Source: DATLGB01 sp038258425
GTDB lineage: Bacteria > Actinomycetota > Thermoleophilia > Solirubrobacterales > Solirubrobacteraceae
Direction of reading: 5' to 3'
NCBI GenBank assembly: GCA_038258425.1
Contig: JBBSPV010000008.1
Location: forward strand, 35,631 to 99,630
Length of the DNA: 64,000 nt
Shown here: positions 1-8,570 of the stretch, piece by piece
Layout of the letters: each line of letters begins with the position of its first letter
Numbering within the stretch: position 1 is the stretch's first letter
Position numbers and translations under genes: made by a program
Notes under the pieces: generated by a model
Database searches by the model: none
Seen by the model: only the letters and a program-made list of their open reading frames with translations
Told to the model about the DNA's origin: nothing

Positions 1-326
1 CCGCCCAGCGCGGCGGCGGCTCGTACTCCAAGGTCGCCTACAGCGCGGCGAAGGCCGGCCTGCTCGGGTTCACGCGCGCGGTGGCCCGCGAGGTCGGGCC
101 CTACGGCGTGACGACCAACTGCGTCTCACCCGGCCCGGTCGACACGGACATCATGGGCGGCGAGCTGACCGACGAGCGCCGGGCCGAGCTCGCCGCCGAC
201 CTCATGCTCGACCGGATCGGCACCGTCGACGAGGTCGCGGCGCTCATGGCCTTCCTGCTCGGACCGGAGGCCGGCTTCATCACCGCCGCGACCTACGACA
301 TCAACGGCGGGCTGCAGGTCTCCTGA
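1..326 (+). CDS. SDR family oxidoreductase, 3' part only
   Basis: This is the C-terminal part of a short-chain dehydrogenase/reductase cut by the window edge; the frame is open from base 3. The classical catalytic Tyr-x3-Lys is visible as YSAAK (bases 39-53). After it come the family's PGPVDTDI segment and the C-terminal FITAATYDINGG, which is typical of FabG-like enzymes. NAD(P)-dependent oxidation or reduction of a hydroxyl/keto substrate is expected, but the substrate cannot be read because the cofactor-binding N-terminus is missing. A homocysteine methyltransferase and an N-methyl amino acid oxidase follow on the same strand after 77 nt, so it may belong to the same catabolic unit. Confidence 0.9.
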   Translation, partial: AQRGGGSYSKVAYSAAKAGLLGFTRAVAREVGPYGVTTNCVSPGPVDTDIMGGELTDERRAELAADLMLDRIGTVDEVAALMAFLLGPEAGFITAATYDINGGLQVS

Positions 327-403
327 GCGACTTGAAGCGCCGCTAACGGCACCCGGTGCGAACCGTGCTGGCTCGCGGCGCGGCGCGCTGCCACGGTGGC
401 GCC

Positions 404-1459
404 ATGCACGACCACGAGCAGGCCGGCGCGCCGACCCTGCGGCAGCGGCTGGGGGAGGGGCCCGTGCTCTGCGCGGAGGGCTACCTCTTCGAGCTCGAGC
501 GCCGCGGCTACCTCCAGGCCGGGGCCTACGTGCCCGAGGTCGTCCTCCAGCACCCCGAGGTGATCGCCGGGCTGCATCGCGAGTTCGCCCACGCCGGGTC
601 CGACGTGGTCGAGGCCTTCACGTACTACGGGCACCGGGAGAAGCTCCGGCTGATCGGCTCCGAGCATCTGCTCGAGCCGCTCAACCGCGACGCGCTGGCC
701 ATCGCGGCGGCCGTCGCCCGGGAGACCGGCACGCTGTTGGCCGGCAACGTCTGCAACACGAACCTCTACCGGCAGGACGGGGCGTCGCGCCGGGCCGTAC
801 GCGCGATGTTCGAGGAGCAGGTGGGCTGGGCGGCCGAGGCCGGGGCCGACCTCGTGATCGCCGAGACCTTCCAGTTCGCGGGCGAGGCGCTGCTCGCCCT
901 CGAGGTCATCCGCGAGGCCGGCCTCGACGCCGTGGTCACCCTCGCGATCCACCGCGACCCCGTGACCCGCGAGGGCTGGGCGCCGGAGGAGGCGTGCCGG
1001 CGGCTGGCCGACGCCGGGGCGGCCGTGGTCGGGCTCAACTGCATCCGCGGTCCTGAGACGATGCTGCCGCTGCTGGGCGCGGTCCGCGCGGCGGTCGACG
1101 TCCCGGTCGCGGCGCTGCCGGTGCCCTACCGGACCCGCGCCGCCGAGCCGACGTTCCAGTCGCTGACCGATCCGGGCGCGGGAGAGCTGCCCGGGGGCCG
1201 GCCGTTCCCGGTCGCCCTCGACCCGTTCACCTGCAACCGCTACGACGTGGCCGCCTTCGCCCGGGAGGCGCTCGCGCTCGGCGTCCGCTACCTCGGCCTG
1301 TGCTGCGGCGCGGCGCCGCACCACATCCGCGCCATGGCCGAGGCGATGGGCCGACGCCCGCCCGCGAGCCGCTTCTCGCCCGACATGTCCAAGCACGCCT
1401 ACCTCGGCTCGGACCCCTCCCTGCAGCGGGAGAACCTCGCGTTCGCGGAGCGGCTGTGA
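404..1459 (+). CDS. homocysteine S-methyltransferase family protein
   Basis: 351 residues of the Pfam S-methyl_trans (homocysteine-binding) TIM barrel, as in betaine-homocysteine methyltransferase, MmuM and the MetH N-terminus. Family members move a methyl group from a donor such as betaine or S-methylmethionine to a thiol. The zinc ligands expected of the family are present: a Cys in GLNCI near residue 214 and the adjacent Cys pair in GLCCGAAPHH near residue 312. I start at ATG 404 rather than the longer in-frame ATG 356, because the extra 16 residues look non-coding. The stop overlaps the next gene's GTG (GTGA), so translation is probably coupled. With the downstream sarcosine-oxidase homologue, a role in demethylating betaine or another N-methylated compound is plausible but inferred. 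Confidence 0.85.
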   Translation: MHDHEQAGAPTLRQRLGEGPVLCAEGYLFELERRGYLQAGAYVPEVVLQHPEVIAGLHREFAHAGSDVVEAFTYYGHREKLRLIGSEHLLEPLNRDALAIAAAVARETGTLLAGNVCNTNLYRQDGASRRAVRAMFEEQVGWAAEAGADLVIAETFQFAGEALLALEVIREAGLDAVVTLAIHRDPVTREGWAPEEACRRLADAGAAVVGLNCIRGPETMLPLLGAVRAAVDVPVAALPVPYRTRAAEPTFQSLTDPGAGELPGGRPFPVALDPFTCNRYDVAAFAREALALGVRYLGLCCGAAPHHIRAMAEAMGRRPPASRFSPDMSKHAYLGSDPSLQRENLAFAERL

Positions 1460-2658
1460 CGCCGCGCCGCTTCCGCTACGCGGTGGTCGGCGGCGGCGGG
1501 ATCGGCAGCGCGGCGGCCTACTGGCTCAGCCGGCGCGCCGGCGCCGACGTGGTCTGCCTCGAGCAGTGGGAGCTCGGGCACCGGCTGGGCGCCTCCGAGG
1601 ACCACTCGCGGATCATCCGGCTCGGGTACCACAGCCCGGCCTACACGGCGCTGACCCCGAGCGCCTACGCCGCCTGGCGGGAGGTGGAGGCGGAGTCCGG
1701 GGTGGCGCTCGTGCACACGACGGGGGTGGTCAACCTCGCGCAGCCGGGGACGGCCGGCGCGGCCATCCTCGACGCCTACGAGGCGGCCATGTCGGCCGAG
1801 GGCATCGACCACGAGCGGATCGACGGGGCCGAGGTCATGCGCCGCTGGCCGCAGTTCCGGATCCCCGAGGACCACCGGGCCGTCGTCCAGCCCGACGGCG
1901 GGATCCTCGACATCGGCAAGGCCGGCGCGGTCCACGTCGCCCTCGCCCGGGCCCGCGGGGCCACGGTGCTCGGCCACGCCGGCGTGACGGCGATCAGGCC
2001 CGGGCCGGGCGGGGTGGAGCTCGAGACGCAAGCCGGGACGATCCACGCCGAGCGGGTCGTCCTCTGCGGCGGGGCGTGGACGGCCGAGCTGCTGCGCGGT
2101 CTCGGCGTGGACTGGCCCATCCGGCTCACCCAGGAGCAGGTCACCTACTACGCGACCCCGAACCTCAGGGCGTTCGGCCCCGACCGCTTCCCGATCTGGA
2201 TCTGGCACGGTGACGGCGAGGAGGAGTACTACGGCTTCCCGGTCTACGGCGAGGTCGCCACCAAGGCGGCCCAGGACCTCGGCGGCCCGACCGTCAGCCT
2301 CGACACGCGCAGCTGGGAGCCGGACCCCGAGCGCGTGCGCCGCGTGACCCGCTTCCTCGACGGGATCCTGCCCGGCTACACCGGTCCCGAGCTCTACACC
2401 CGCTGCTGCCTGTACGACATGCCCCCGGACCGCGACTTCGTCCTCGACCTCGTCCCGGGCCACCCGCGCCTCGCGGTCGCCATCGGGGCCGGGCACGCCG
2501 CGAAGTTCGCCGGCCTGCTCGGGCGGATCCTCTCCGAGCTGACGCTCGACGGCGCCACGCCGCTGCCGATCGAGGCGTTCCGCGCCGACCGGCCGGCCCT
2601 GGCCGACCCGGCCTTCCGGCCCGCCTACCGGCTCGGCGGCATCCCCGTGGCGAGTTGA
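1456..2658 (+). CDS. FAD-dependent N-methyl amino acid (sarcosine-type) oxidase
   Basis: 400 residues resembling monomeric sarcosine oxidase and N-methyltryptophan oxidase (DAO family). The Rossmann FAD motif GGGGIGS lies at residues 12-18. A Cys in RCCLYDMPPDRDF corresponds to the cysteine that carries covalent flavin in monomeric sarcosine oxidase, and GAGHAAKF matches the family's C-terminal flavin/substrate segment. The expected reaction is oxidative demethylation of a secondary N-methyl amine, giving formaldehyde and peroxide. GTG 1456 is chosen because it overlaps the upstream stop and gives the correct N-terminus; the longer frame from 1300 is a shadow of the previous gene. The 3' end overlaps the convergent LysR gene by 34 nt. 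Confidence 0.85.
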   Translation: MTPRRFRYAVVGGGGIGSAAAYWLSRRAGADVVCLEQWELGHRLGASEDHSRIIRLGYHSPAYTALTPSAYAAWREVEAESGVALVHTTGVVNLAQPGTAGAAILDAYEAAMSAEGIDHERIDGAEVMRRWPQFRIPEDHRAVVQPDGGILDIGKAGAVHVALARARGATVLGHAGVTAIRPGPGGVELETQAGTIHAERVVLCGGAWTAELLRGLGVDWPIRLTQEQVTYYATPNLRAFGPDRFPIWIWHGDGEEEYYGFPVYGEVATKAAQDLGGPTVSLDTRSWEPDPERVRRVTRFLDGILPGYTGPELYTRCCLYDMPPDRDFVLDLVPGHPRLAVAIGAGHAAKFAGLLGRILSELTLDGATPLPIEAFRADRPALADPAFRPAYRLGGIPVAS

Positions 2659-3563
2659 GCGCTGCCGAGGCGCGAGCGGGCCCGCTGCTCGAGCAGGATG
2701 TCGAGCATCGCGGAGGCCGCCGGTGAGCGGAAGGCGACGGGCCGCGTGGCGACCTGGACGTAGCGGCGCGGGGCGTCCGGCCCGAGCGAGCGCAGCACGA
2801 CGGCCTCGTGCGGCGGGCACAGGGCGAGCTCGGGGATCAGCGCAAGGCCGAGCCGGGCGCCGACGAGCTCCTGGATCGCCGTGTAGTCGTCGCTCTCGAA
2901 GCTCACGGTGGGGACGAAGCCGGCCCGCTCGCAGGCGCGCGTGAGGACCTTGCCGCCCGAGGTCGCCCCGGGGACGTCGATCCAGGTCTCGCGCGCGAGC
3001 TCCTCCAGGCGCAGGTCGGGCTTGGCCGCGAGCGGGTGGTCGCGGTGCAGGGCCAGCTGCACCGGGTCGTCGAACAGGTGGATGACCTCGACGCCCTCGG
3101 CCGGGCGCTCCGTGAGGTCGACGGCGAGCGCAAGGTCGATGCGGCCCTCGCGCAGCCGGACGACGCTCTCGCCCGGACTCGCCTGTTGCACGCTGAGCTC
3201 CAGGCCGGGGTGGCGAGCGCGGAAGGCGTCGACGGCCAGGGGAAGAACGCTGGCGCCGGCCGTGGCGAAGGACGCCATCCGCAGCCGCCCACGGCGCAGC
3301 TCGGCGAGCTCCACGAGCGCCTCCTCGGCCGCGCCGAGCCGCTCGAGGATCTCCTCGGCGTGGTCGACGAGCGTCCGGCCGGCCTCCGTGAGGACCACGC
3401 CCCGCGCTCGCCGCTCGAGGAGCACGACGCCCGCCTCACGCTCGAGCGCGGCGATCTGCTGGGAGACCGCCGACGGCGTGTAGCTCATGCGCTCCGCCGC
3501 GCTCGACAGCGAGCCGGACCGCGCCACCAGGCACAACACGCGCAGGCGACGAACGTCCAGCAC
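2625..3563 (-). CDS. LysR family transcriptional regulator
   Basis: 312 residues. The N-terminal winged helix-turn-helix begins LDVRRLRVLCLVARSGS and has the helix-turn-helix SAVSQQIAALERE. The C-terminal LysR substrate-binding domain runs from about residue 90 to 295. GTG 3563 is preferred over ATG 3581 because LysR proteins of this group usually begin (M)LDVRRL, and a -10-like TACAAC ends 6 nt upstream. It converges on the N-methyl amino acid oxidase and diverges from the HAD phosphatase at 3631. The inducer is unknown, and either neighbouring unit could be its target. Confidence 0.88.
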   Translation of the reverse strand: MLDVRRLRVLCLVARSGSLSSAAERMSYTPSAVSQQIAALEREAGVVLLERRARGVVLTEAGRTLVDHAEEILERLGAAEEALVELAELRRGRLRMASFATAGASVLPLAVDAFRARHPGLELSVQQASPGESVVRLREGRIDLALAVDLTERPAEGVEVIHLFDDPVQLALHRDHPLAAKPDLRLEELARETWIDVPGATSGGKVLTRACERAGFVPTVSFESDDYTAIQELVGARLGLALIPELALCPPHEAVVLRSLGPDAPRRYVQVATRPVAFRSPAASAMLDILLEQRARSRLGSAQLATGMPPSR

Positions 3564-3611
3564 ACCTCGGTTGTACCCCATCCGCGGTGAGCCGAGCGTG
3601 AGCGGGGCGGG

Positions 3612-3617
3612 TAGGGT
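3612..3617 (+). promoter_or_regulatory. -10 box TAGGGT for the HAD phosphatase gene
   Basis: TAGGGT ends 7 nt before GTG 3625 and 13 nt before ATG 3631. It fits the TANNNT/leaderless spacing seen repeatedly in this window and slightly favours the GTG start. Confidence 0.4.
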
Positions 3618-3630
3618 CGGGTTCGTGGCC

Positions 3631-4347
3631 ATGAGCGTTCCTGGCGTCGTGCTCTTCGACCTCGACGACACGCTGCTCGATAACCGCGGCATCGAGGTCG
3701 CGATGCTCGCCGAGCTTCAGCGGGCCGCCGGCGAGGAGCTGCCGGGCATCGAGACCGACGCCCTCGTCACGCGCTTCCGGGGCGTTCGCAACGAGCTCTA
3801 CGAGCGGGTGCTGGCCGGGGACTGGGACATGCCGACCTACCGCCGCGAGCACCTGCTCGCGACGCTCGCGCCGTGGGGCGTGCCGAGCGAGGCCCTGATC
3901 GAGACCGCCGGCGGCCTGCGCGAGGCGCAGCTGGAGCAGGCCCGCTTCAGCGCCCACGCCGCCGAGCTCCTCCAGGCCGTGCGCGAGGCGGGCGCGCGCA
4001 CGGCGCTGCTCACCAACGGGCTCTCGTGGATGCAGCGTCGCAAGGTCGAGCTGCTCAGCCTCGAGGCGCGGCTGGACGCGCTCGGCATCTCCGAGGAGCT
4101 CGGCGTGGCCAAGCCCGATCCCGCCGCCTACGACCGCACGCTGGCCCTGCTGGCGGCCGACCCGTCCGAGGCGGTCATGGTCGGCGACGACCTCGACAAC
4201 GACGTGCGCGGGGCCATGGGCGCCGGCCTGCGCGGCGCCGTGTGGCTTCGGCTCGATGGCGATGACGACCGGGAGCCGCCGGCCGGGGCGGTGCGCGTCG
4301 ACGGCCTGGACGAGGTGGCGGCCGCGCTGGCGGCGTTCAGCGGCTGA
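3631..4347 (+). CDS. HAD superfamily phosphatase (YjjG/phosphoglycolate phosphatase-like)
   Basis: 238 residues with all four HAD motifs: nucleophile motif FDLDDT (D10, D12), TNG for motif II, KPDP for the motif III lysine, and GDDLDND for the Mg-binding motif IV. An alpha-helical C1 cap lies between motifs I and II. It should hydrolyse a small phosphorylated metabolite such as a nucleotide monophosphate or phosphoglycolate; the substrate cannot be predicted. ATG 3631 is used, but GTG 3625 is equally possible because a TANNNT box (3612-3617) ends 7 nt before it. Unlike the next HAD gene, this one keeps its catalytic residues. Confidence 0.87.
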   Translation: MSVPGVVLFDLDDTLLDNRGIEVAMLAELQRAAGEELPGIETDALVTRFRGVRNELYERVLAGDWDMPTYRREHLLATLAPWGVPSEALIETAGGLREAQLEQARFSAHAAELLQAVREAGARTALLTNGLSWMQRRKVELLSLEARLDALGISEELGVAKPDPAAYDRTLALLAADPSEAVMVGDDLDNDVRGAMGAGLRGAVWLRLDGDDDREPPAGAVRVDGLDEVAAALAAFSG

Positions 4348-4513
4348 CCGGGTCGTTCGCCGGCGCACGGTGGTGGCCGGTCGTCGCCCTGCGCGCCGTG
4401 CTCGATCGCATCGCCGGCGCGCCAACTGCTTGATCGCTCAGCCGCCGCGGGCCGGTACTGACCGCATCGTCGCCGAGGCTCCCGGCGGATCAGGTCCCCA
4501 CCAGGAAGGCTCC

Positions 4514-5182
4514 ATGCCCGCGCTGCTCTTTGGCTCCATCAGCACGATCGCCGACACCTCGGAACTGCAGCGGGAGGCCTTCAACCGGGCCTTCGCGGCC
4601 GAGGGTCTCGACTGGCAGTGGGAGGGCGACGACTATCGCGCGCGGCTCGAGCGCAGCGGTGGCCGCAGCCGGGTCGCCGACTACGCGCGCTCGACCGGCC
4701 AGACCATCGATGCGGAGGCCGTCCACCGGTCGAAGTCGGAGATCTTCCAGCGCCGCCTGGCCGACGCGCCGGTGTCCCCGCGTCCCGGCGTCGCGGAGAC
4801 GATGCAGCAGGCCAGGGCCGAGGGCTTCAAGGTCGCGTTCGTGACGACCACCTCGCGGGAGAACCTCTCCTCGCTGTTCGAGGGGCTGGGTTCCGACCTC
4901 TCCGAGGCCGACTTCGATCTCGTCGTCGACGCCTCGAGCGTCGAGCACCCGAAGCCCGACAGGGCCGCCTATGCCTTCGCCCTCGAGACCCTCGGCGAGC
5001 AGGCGGAGTCGTGCGTGGCCATCGAGGACAACCTGGGCGGGGTCGAGGCGGCGAAGGCGGCCGGTCTGGCCTGCCTGGCCTTTCCGAACAAGAACACGGC
5101 CGGCCACGACTTCGCGACCGCCGACCGCCGGGTCGAGCGTGTGAGCTTCGCCGAGGCGCGGTCGCTCATTCCGAGCGACTGA
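4514..5182 (+). CDS. HAD-fold pseudophosphatase at the head of the mycosporine cluster
   Basis: 222 residues. The protein aligns along its length with the CbbY/phosphoglycolate phosphatase branch, but motif I is abolished: where FDxDGTLADT is expected it reads FGSISTIADT. The nucleophilic Asp becomes Gly7 and the acid/base Asp becomes Ile9. The remaining motifs survive: VTTTS (110-114), Lys147 in KPDR, and Glu171-Asp172 in AIEDN. It therefore cannot work by the usual phospho-aspartyl mechanism; a binding, chaperone or altered catalytic role is more likely. ATG 4514 has a good AGGAAGG ribosome site 5 nt upstream. mysA starts 29 nt after its stop on the same strand, so it is probably co-transcribed with the cluster. 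It could be the cluster's first gene or a fortuitous neighbour. Confidence 0.75.
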   Translation: MPALLFGSISTIADTSELQREAFNRAFAAEGLDWQWEGDDYRARLERSGGRSRVADYARSTGQTIDAEAVHRSKSEIFQRRLADAPVSPRPGVAETMQQARAEGFKVAFVTTTSRENLSSLFEGLGSDLSEADFDLVVDASSVEHPKPDRAAYAFALETLGEQAESCVAIEDNLGGVEAAKAAGLACLAFPNKNTAGHDFATADRRVERVSFAEARSLIPSD

Positions 5183-5211
5183 CGGCCGGTCCGAGAGCTC
5201 AGCGACCCACC

Positions 5212-6438
5212 ATGGGCAACGTTCAGGCAGCCTTCCGGGCGACGGACACGGCCTTCCACGTCGAGGGCTACGAGAGGATCGCGTTCAGTCTGCTCTACGT
5301 CGACGGTGCCTTCGCCGTCGAGAACGACGAGCTCGCGCGCAGCTACCGCCCGTTCGGGCGCTGCTTCATGGTCGTCGACGAGTCCGTGTACGAGCTCTAC
5401 GGCGACCAGATCGAGGGGTACTTCGAGCACCACGAGCTCGAGCTGACCGTCTTCCGGGTCGCGATCAAGGAGACGGAGAAGACGCTACGCACGCTCGAGC
5501 GCATCGTCGGCGCCTTCACCGACTTCGGCCTGGTCCGCAAGGAGCCGGTCCTCGTGGTCGGCGGCGGCCTCACGACCGACGTCGCGGGCTTCGCGTGCGC
5601 CACGTACCGGCGGCGCACGAACTACATCCGCGTGCCCACGACGCTCATCGGCCTCATCGATGCGAGCGTCGCGATCAAGGTCGCGGTCAACCACGGCCAC
5701 GAGAAGAACCGGCTCGGTGCCTACCACGCGTCCGAGAACGTCTTCCTGGACTTCTCCTTCCTGGAGACGTTGCCCGAGGACCAGGTGCGCAACGGCATGG
5801 CGGAGCTCATCAAGATCGCCGTCGTCGCGAACGCCGAGGTCTTCGACCTGCTCGAGGCGCACGGCGAGGAGCTCCTGCGCACGCGGTTCGGCCACCTGGA
5901 CGGGACGCCCGAGATCCGCGAGGTGGCGCACCGGGTCACCCGCGACGCGATCGGCACGATGCTCGAGCTGGAGGTGCCGAACCTCCACGAGCTCGACCTG
6001 GACCGGGTGATCGCCTACGGCCACACGTGGAGCCCGACCCTGGAGCTGAGGCCCGAGCGGCCCATGCTGCACGGGCACGCCGTCAACATCGACATGGCCT
6101 TCTCGGCGACCATCGCCGAGCAGCGGGGCTACATCTCGGCCGACGCGCGGGATCGCATCCTCGGGCTGATGAGCCGCATCGGGCTCGCCATCGACAGCCC
6201 GTATCTCACGCCGGAGCTCTTGGAGCAGGCGACGGAATCCATCGTCCAGACCCGGGACGGGCTGCTGCGGGCCGCCGTCCCGCGACCGATCGGAAGCTGC
6301 TTCTTCATGAACGACGTGCCGACCGCCGAGCTCGAGCACAGCCTCGCGGTCCACCGGGACCTCTGCCGCCACTACCCCCGCCACGGCGACGGGGAAGCCA
6401 TGTTCACGGCGCTGGACTCGGCCGGCGAGCCGGCCTGA
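5212..6438 (+). CDS. mysA: demethyl-4-deoxygadusol synthase (sugar phosphate cyclase)
   Basis: 408 residues of the dehydroquinate-synthase-like sugar phosphate cyclase family. It converts sedoheptulose 7-phosphate to demethyl-4-deoxygadusol, the first step of mycosporine synthesis. Visible landmarks are the NAD-binding GGGLTTD (117-123), Lys156 in AIKVAVNHG, Glu198 in AELIK, His271 in HTWSPTLE and His287 in HGHAVNID; the last three match the metal ligands of dehydroquinate synthase. Long stretches, such as NRLGAYHAS and NLHELDLDRVIAYGHTWSP, match cyanobacterial MysA as I remember it, better than the 2-epi-5-epi-valiolone synthases. The following mysB-mysC-mysD order supports the assignment. 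The upstream ribosome site is weak. Length is normal for the family. Confidence 0.93.
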   Translation: MGNVQAAFRATDTAFHVEGYERIAFSLLYVDGAFAVENDELARSYRPFGRCFMVVDESVYELYGDQIEGYFEHHELELTVFRVAIKETEKTLRTLERIVGAFTDFGLVRKEPVLVVGGGLTTDVAGFACATYRRRTNYIRVPTTLIGLIDASVAIKVAVNHGHEKNRLGAYHASENVFLDFSFLETLPEDQVRNGMAELIKIAVVANAEVFDLLEAHGEELLRTRFGHLDGTPEIREVAHRVTRDAIGTMLELEVPNLHELDLDRVIAYGHTWSPTLELRPERPMLHGHAVNIDMAFSATIAEQRGYISADARDRILGLMSRIGLAIDSPYLTPELLEQATESIVQTRDGLLRAAVPRPIGSCFFMNDVPTAELEHSLAVHRDLCRHYPRHGDGEAMFTALDSAGEPA

Positions 6439-6441
6439 GCC

Positions 6442-7251
6442 ATGCCTCCGTCGGCGACCTCACCCAGGCCCGTCACCCCGGTGGGGATCATCGCGGCCAC
6501 GCTCGAGCGGCTGAGCGAGCGGCTGGACGCCGTCGACGCGGTCGAGCCCCGGCTGAAGGCCGAGCTGCGTGAAGCGCACGCGTTGGCTGGCGGGCTGGAT
6601 CCCTATCTCGGCCGCTGCACGACGCCCGAGTCGCCCGCGCTGCGCCGGCTCGCCGAGCGCACGCGCGCCGAGGACTGGAGCCGCCGCTCGGGTGCCCCGC
6701 TGGAGCAGGAGATGCTCTCCGGGCACGTGGAAGGGCAGGCGCTGAAGTTCTTCGTGCACCTGACCCGCGCGAAGCGCGTGCTGGAGCTCGGCATGTTCAC
6801 CGGCTACTCCGCCCTGGCGATGGCCGAGGCGCTGCCGGCCGAGGGGCGGGTCGTGGCCTGCGAGGTGGACGCGTCCGTGGCGGAGGTGGCCCGGCAGTGC
6901 TTCTCCGAGTCTCCGAGCGGGTCCAAGATCCTCGTCGACGTCGCGCCGGCGCGCGACACGCTCGAGCGCCTGGCCGCTGCCGGCGAGCGCTTCGAGCTGA
7001 TCTTCATCGACGCGGACAAGCCCGGCTACCTCGGGTACGTGCAGCGGGTGCTCGACTCAGACCTCCTCGCGCCGCACGGCCTGCTCTGCGTGGACAACAC
7101 GTTGCTGCAGGGGCAGCCGTACGTCGCGGGGGCGTCGACGGTCAACGGCACGGCGATCGCGGCGTTCAACCGGGCCGTGGTGGACGACCCGCGGGTCGAG
7201 CAGGTGCTGCTGCCGTTGCGGGACGGTCTCACCCTCATCCGCCGGGTGTAG
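6442..7251 (+). CDS. mysB: SAM-dependent O-methyltransferase making 4-deoxygadusol
   Basis: 269 residues of the class I, metal-dependent caffeoyl-CoA-type O-methyltransferase family. It methylates demethyl-4-deoxygadusol to 4-deoxygadusol. The SAM-binding motif ELGMFTGYSA is at 115-124, the metal-binding Asp in FIDADK at 188-193, and Asp218-Asn219 in CVDNTLLQGQ. The N-terminal extension with GGLDPYLGRCTTPES and LEQEMLSGHVEGQ is characteristic of MysB rather than of generic methyltransferases. It starts 4 nt after the mysA stop and ends 8 nt before mysC, as expected within one operon. Confidence 0.93.
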   Translation: MPPSATSPRPVTPVGIIAATLERLSERLDAVDAVEPRLKAELREAHALAGGLDPYLGRCTTPESPALRRLAERTRAEDWSRRSGAPLEQEMLSGHVEGQALKFFVHLTRAKRVLELGMFTGYSALAMAEALPAEGRVVACEVDASVAEVARQCFSESPSGSKILVDVAPARDTLERLAAAGERFELIFIDADKPGYLGYVQRVLDSDLLAPHGLLCVDNTLLQGQPYVAGASTVNGTAIAAFNRAVVDDPRVEQVLLPLRDGLTLIRRV

Positions 7252-7259
7252 GCGCCTCG

Positions 7260-8564
7260 ATGCGGACCGTGCCCAAGACGGTGGCGACGCTGGCCCTGCT
7301 GCTGCTCGCGCTGCCGTTCAACGCCGCGCTCACCGCGGTGGCCCTGCTCAGGACCAAGCTCGTCGGGGCGCGCAGCGCGGTCGCCGCGGACCCGAAGACG
7401 ATCCTCGTGAGCGGCGGCAAGATGACCAAGGCGCTGCAGCTCGCCCGGTCGTTCCACCGGGCGGGGCATCGGGTCGTCCTCGTCGAGTCGCATCGCTACC
7501 GGCTCACGGGACATCGCTTCTCGCGGGCGGTCGACCGCTTCTACACGGTGCCGAGACCGGACGCGGCCGGCTACGTCGACGCGCTCGCCGAGATCGTGCG
7601 CGCGGAGGGCGTGGACGTCTACGTCCCGGTGTGCAGTCCCGTCTCGAGCCAGTTCGACGCACAGGCGAAGGAGGCGCTCTCGACGTCCTGCGAGGTCCTG
7701 CACTTCGACCCCGGCACGGTGCGGCGGCTCGACGACAAGCACGCCTTCTCCGTCACCGCCGCCGCCCTGGGCCTGGCCGTGCCCGACGCCCACCGCATCA
7801 CCGATCCGCGGCAGGTGACGGACTTCGACTTCGCCGGTCGCGAGCGGTCCTACATCCTCAAGAGCATCCCCTACGACCCGATCCGGCGCCTGGACCTCAC
7901 GCGTCTGCCGCGCGACACGCCGGCCGAGACCGCGGCCTTCGTCCACGCGCTGCCGATCTCGGAGGCCAACCCGTGGATCATGCAGGAGTTCATCGCCGGC
8001 CAGGAGTACTGCACCCACAGCACCGTGCGCGACGGGACGCTGCAGCTGCACTGCTGCTGTCCGTCCTCGGCCTTCCAGATCAACTACGAGATGGCCGACA
8101 AGCCCGAGATCGAGGCGTGGGTCCGGCGCTTCGCCGCGGCCCTGCGGCTCACCGGGCAGGTGTCCTTCGACTTCATCCAGGCCGGCGACGGGCGCGTCTA
8201 CGCGATCGAGTGCAACCCGCGCACCCACTCGGCGATCACGATGTTCCACGACCACCCCGGCGTGGCGCGGGCGTACCTGGAGGATGGCGGGGGCGAGATC
8301 CGGCCGCTTCCGACGAGCCGGCCGACCTACTGGATCTACCACGAGCTGTGGCGGCTGGTGACGCGCCCGACGCAGGCGGTGACGCGGCTGCGCACGATCG
8401 CGCGCGGCAAGGACGCGATCTTCGACTGGGCCGACCCGCTGCCCTTCCTGATGGTCCACCACGCGCAGATCCCCAGCCTGCTGCTGCAGAACCTGCGCCA
8501 GCTCAAGGCCTGGGTGCGCGTCGACTTCAACATCGGCAAGCTCGTCGAGCCGGCGGGGGACTGA
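7260..8564 (+). CDS. mysC: ATP-grasp mycosporine-glycine synthase
   Basis: 434 residues. An N-terminal hydrophobic helix (about 8-30) is followed by SGGKMTKALQLARSF (51-65) and an ATP-grasp fold whose late metal-binding motif is IECNPRTHS (Glu317, Asn319). MysC phosphorylates 4-deoxygadusol and couples glycine to give mycosporine-glycine. The segment SAFQINYE and the C-terminal VRVDFNIGKLVE also match MysC proteins. The N-terminal helix suggests a membrane-associated enzyme, as in cyanobacterial homologues. The 8-nt gap after mysB and the following mysD with 3-nt spacing show an operon. Confidence 0.93.
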   Translation: MRTVPKTVATLALLLLALPFNAALTAVALLRTKLVGARSAVAADPKTILVSGGKMTKALQLARSFHRAGHRVVLVESHRYRLTGHRFSRAVDRFYTVPRPDAAGYVDALAEIVRAEGVDVYVPVCSPVSSQFDAQAKEALSTSCEVLHFDPGTVRRLDDKHAFSVTAAALGLAVPDAHRITDPRQVTDFDFAGRERSYILKSIPYDPIRRLDLTRLPRDTPAETAAFVHALPISEANPWIMQEFIAGQEYCTHSTVRDGTLQLHCCCPSSAFQINYEMADKPEIEAWVRRFAAALRLTGQVSFDFIQAGDGRVYAIECNPRTHSAITMFHDHPGVARAYLEDGGGEIRPLPTSRPTYWIYHELWRLVTRPTQAVTRLRTIARGKDAIFDWADPLPFLMVHHAQIPSLLLQNLRQLKAWVRVDFNIGKLVEPAGD

Positions 8565-8570
8565 GCCATC
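8555..8570 (+). promoter_or_regulatory. ribosome binding site and ATC start codon of mysD
   Basis: GGGGGA (8555-8560) lies 7 nt upstream of ATC 8568-8570, which is an ideal Shine-Dalgarno spacing. No ATG, GTG or TTG occurs in frame between the mysC stop and codon 42. The ATC falls exactly where homologous MysD proteins have Met, just before (M)PxxxLHLVGSAVSDF. Confidence 0.6.

Noticed and set aside
4348..4513. Possible promoter for the MAA operon (TTGATC ... TACTGA near 4431-4462)
   Set aside because: The spacer is about 20 nt, too long for a normal promoter, and the hexamers are weak; not listed as a feature.
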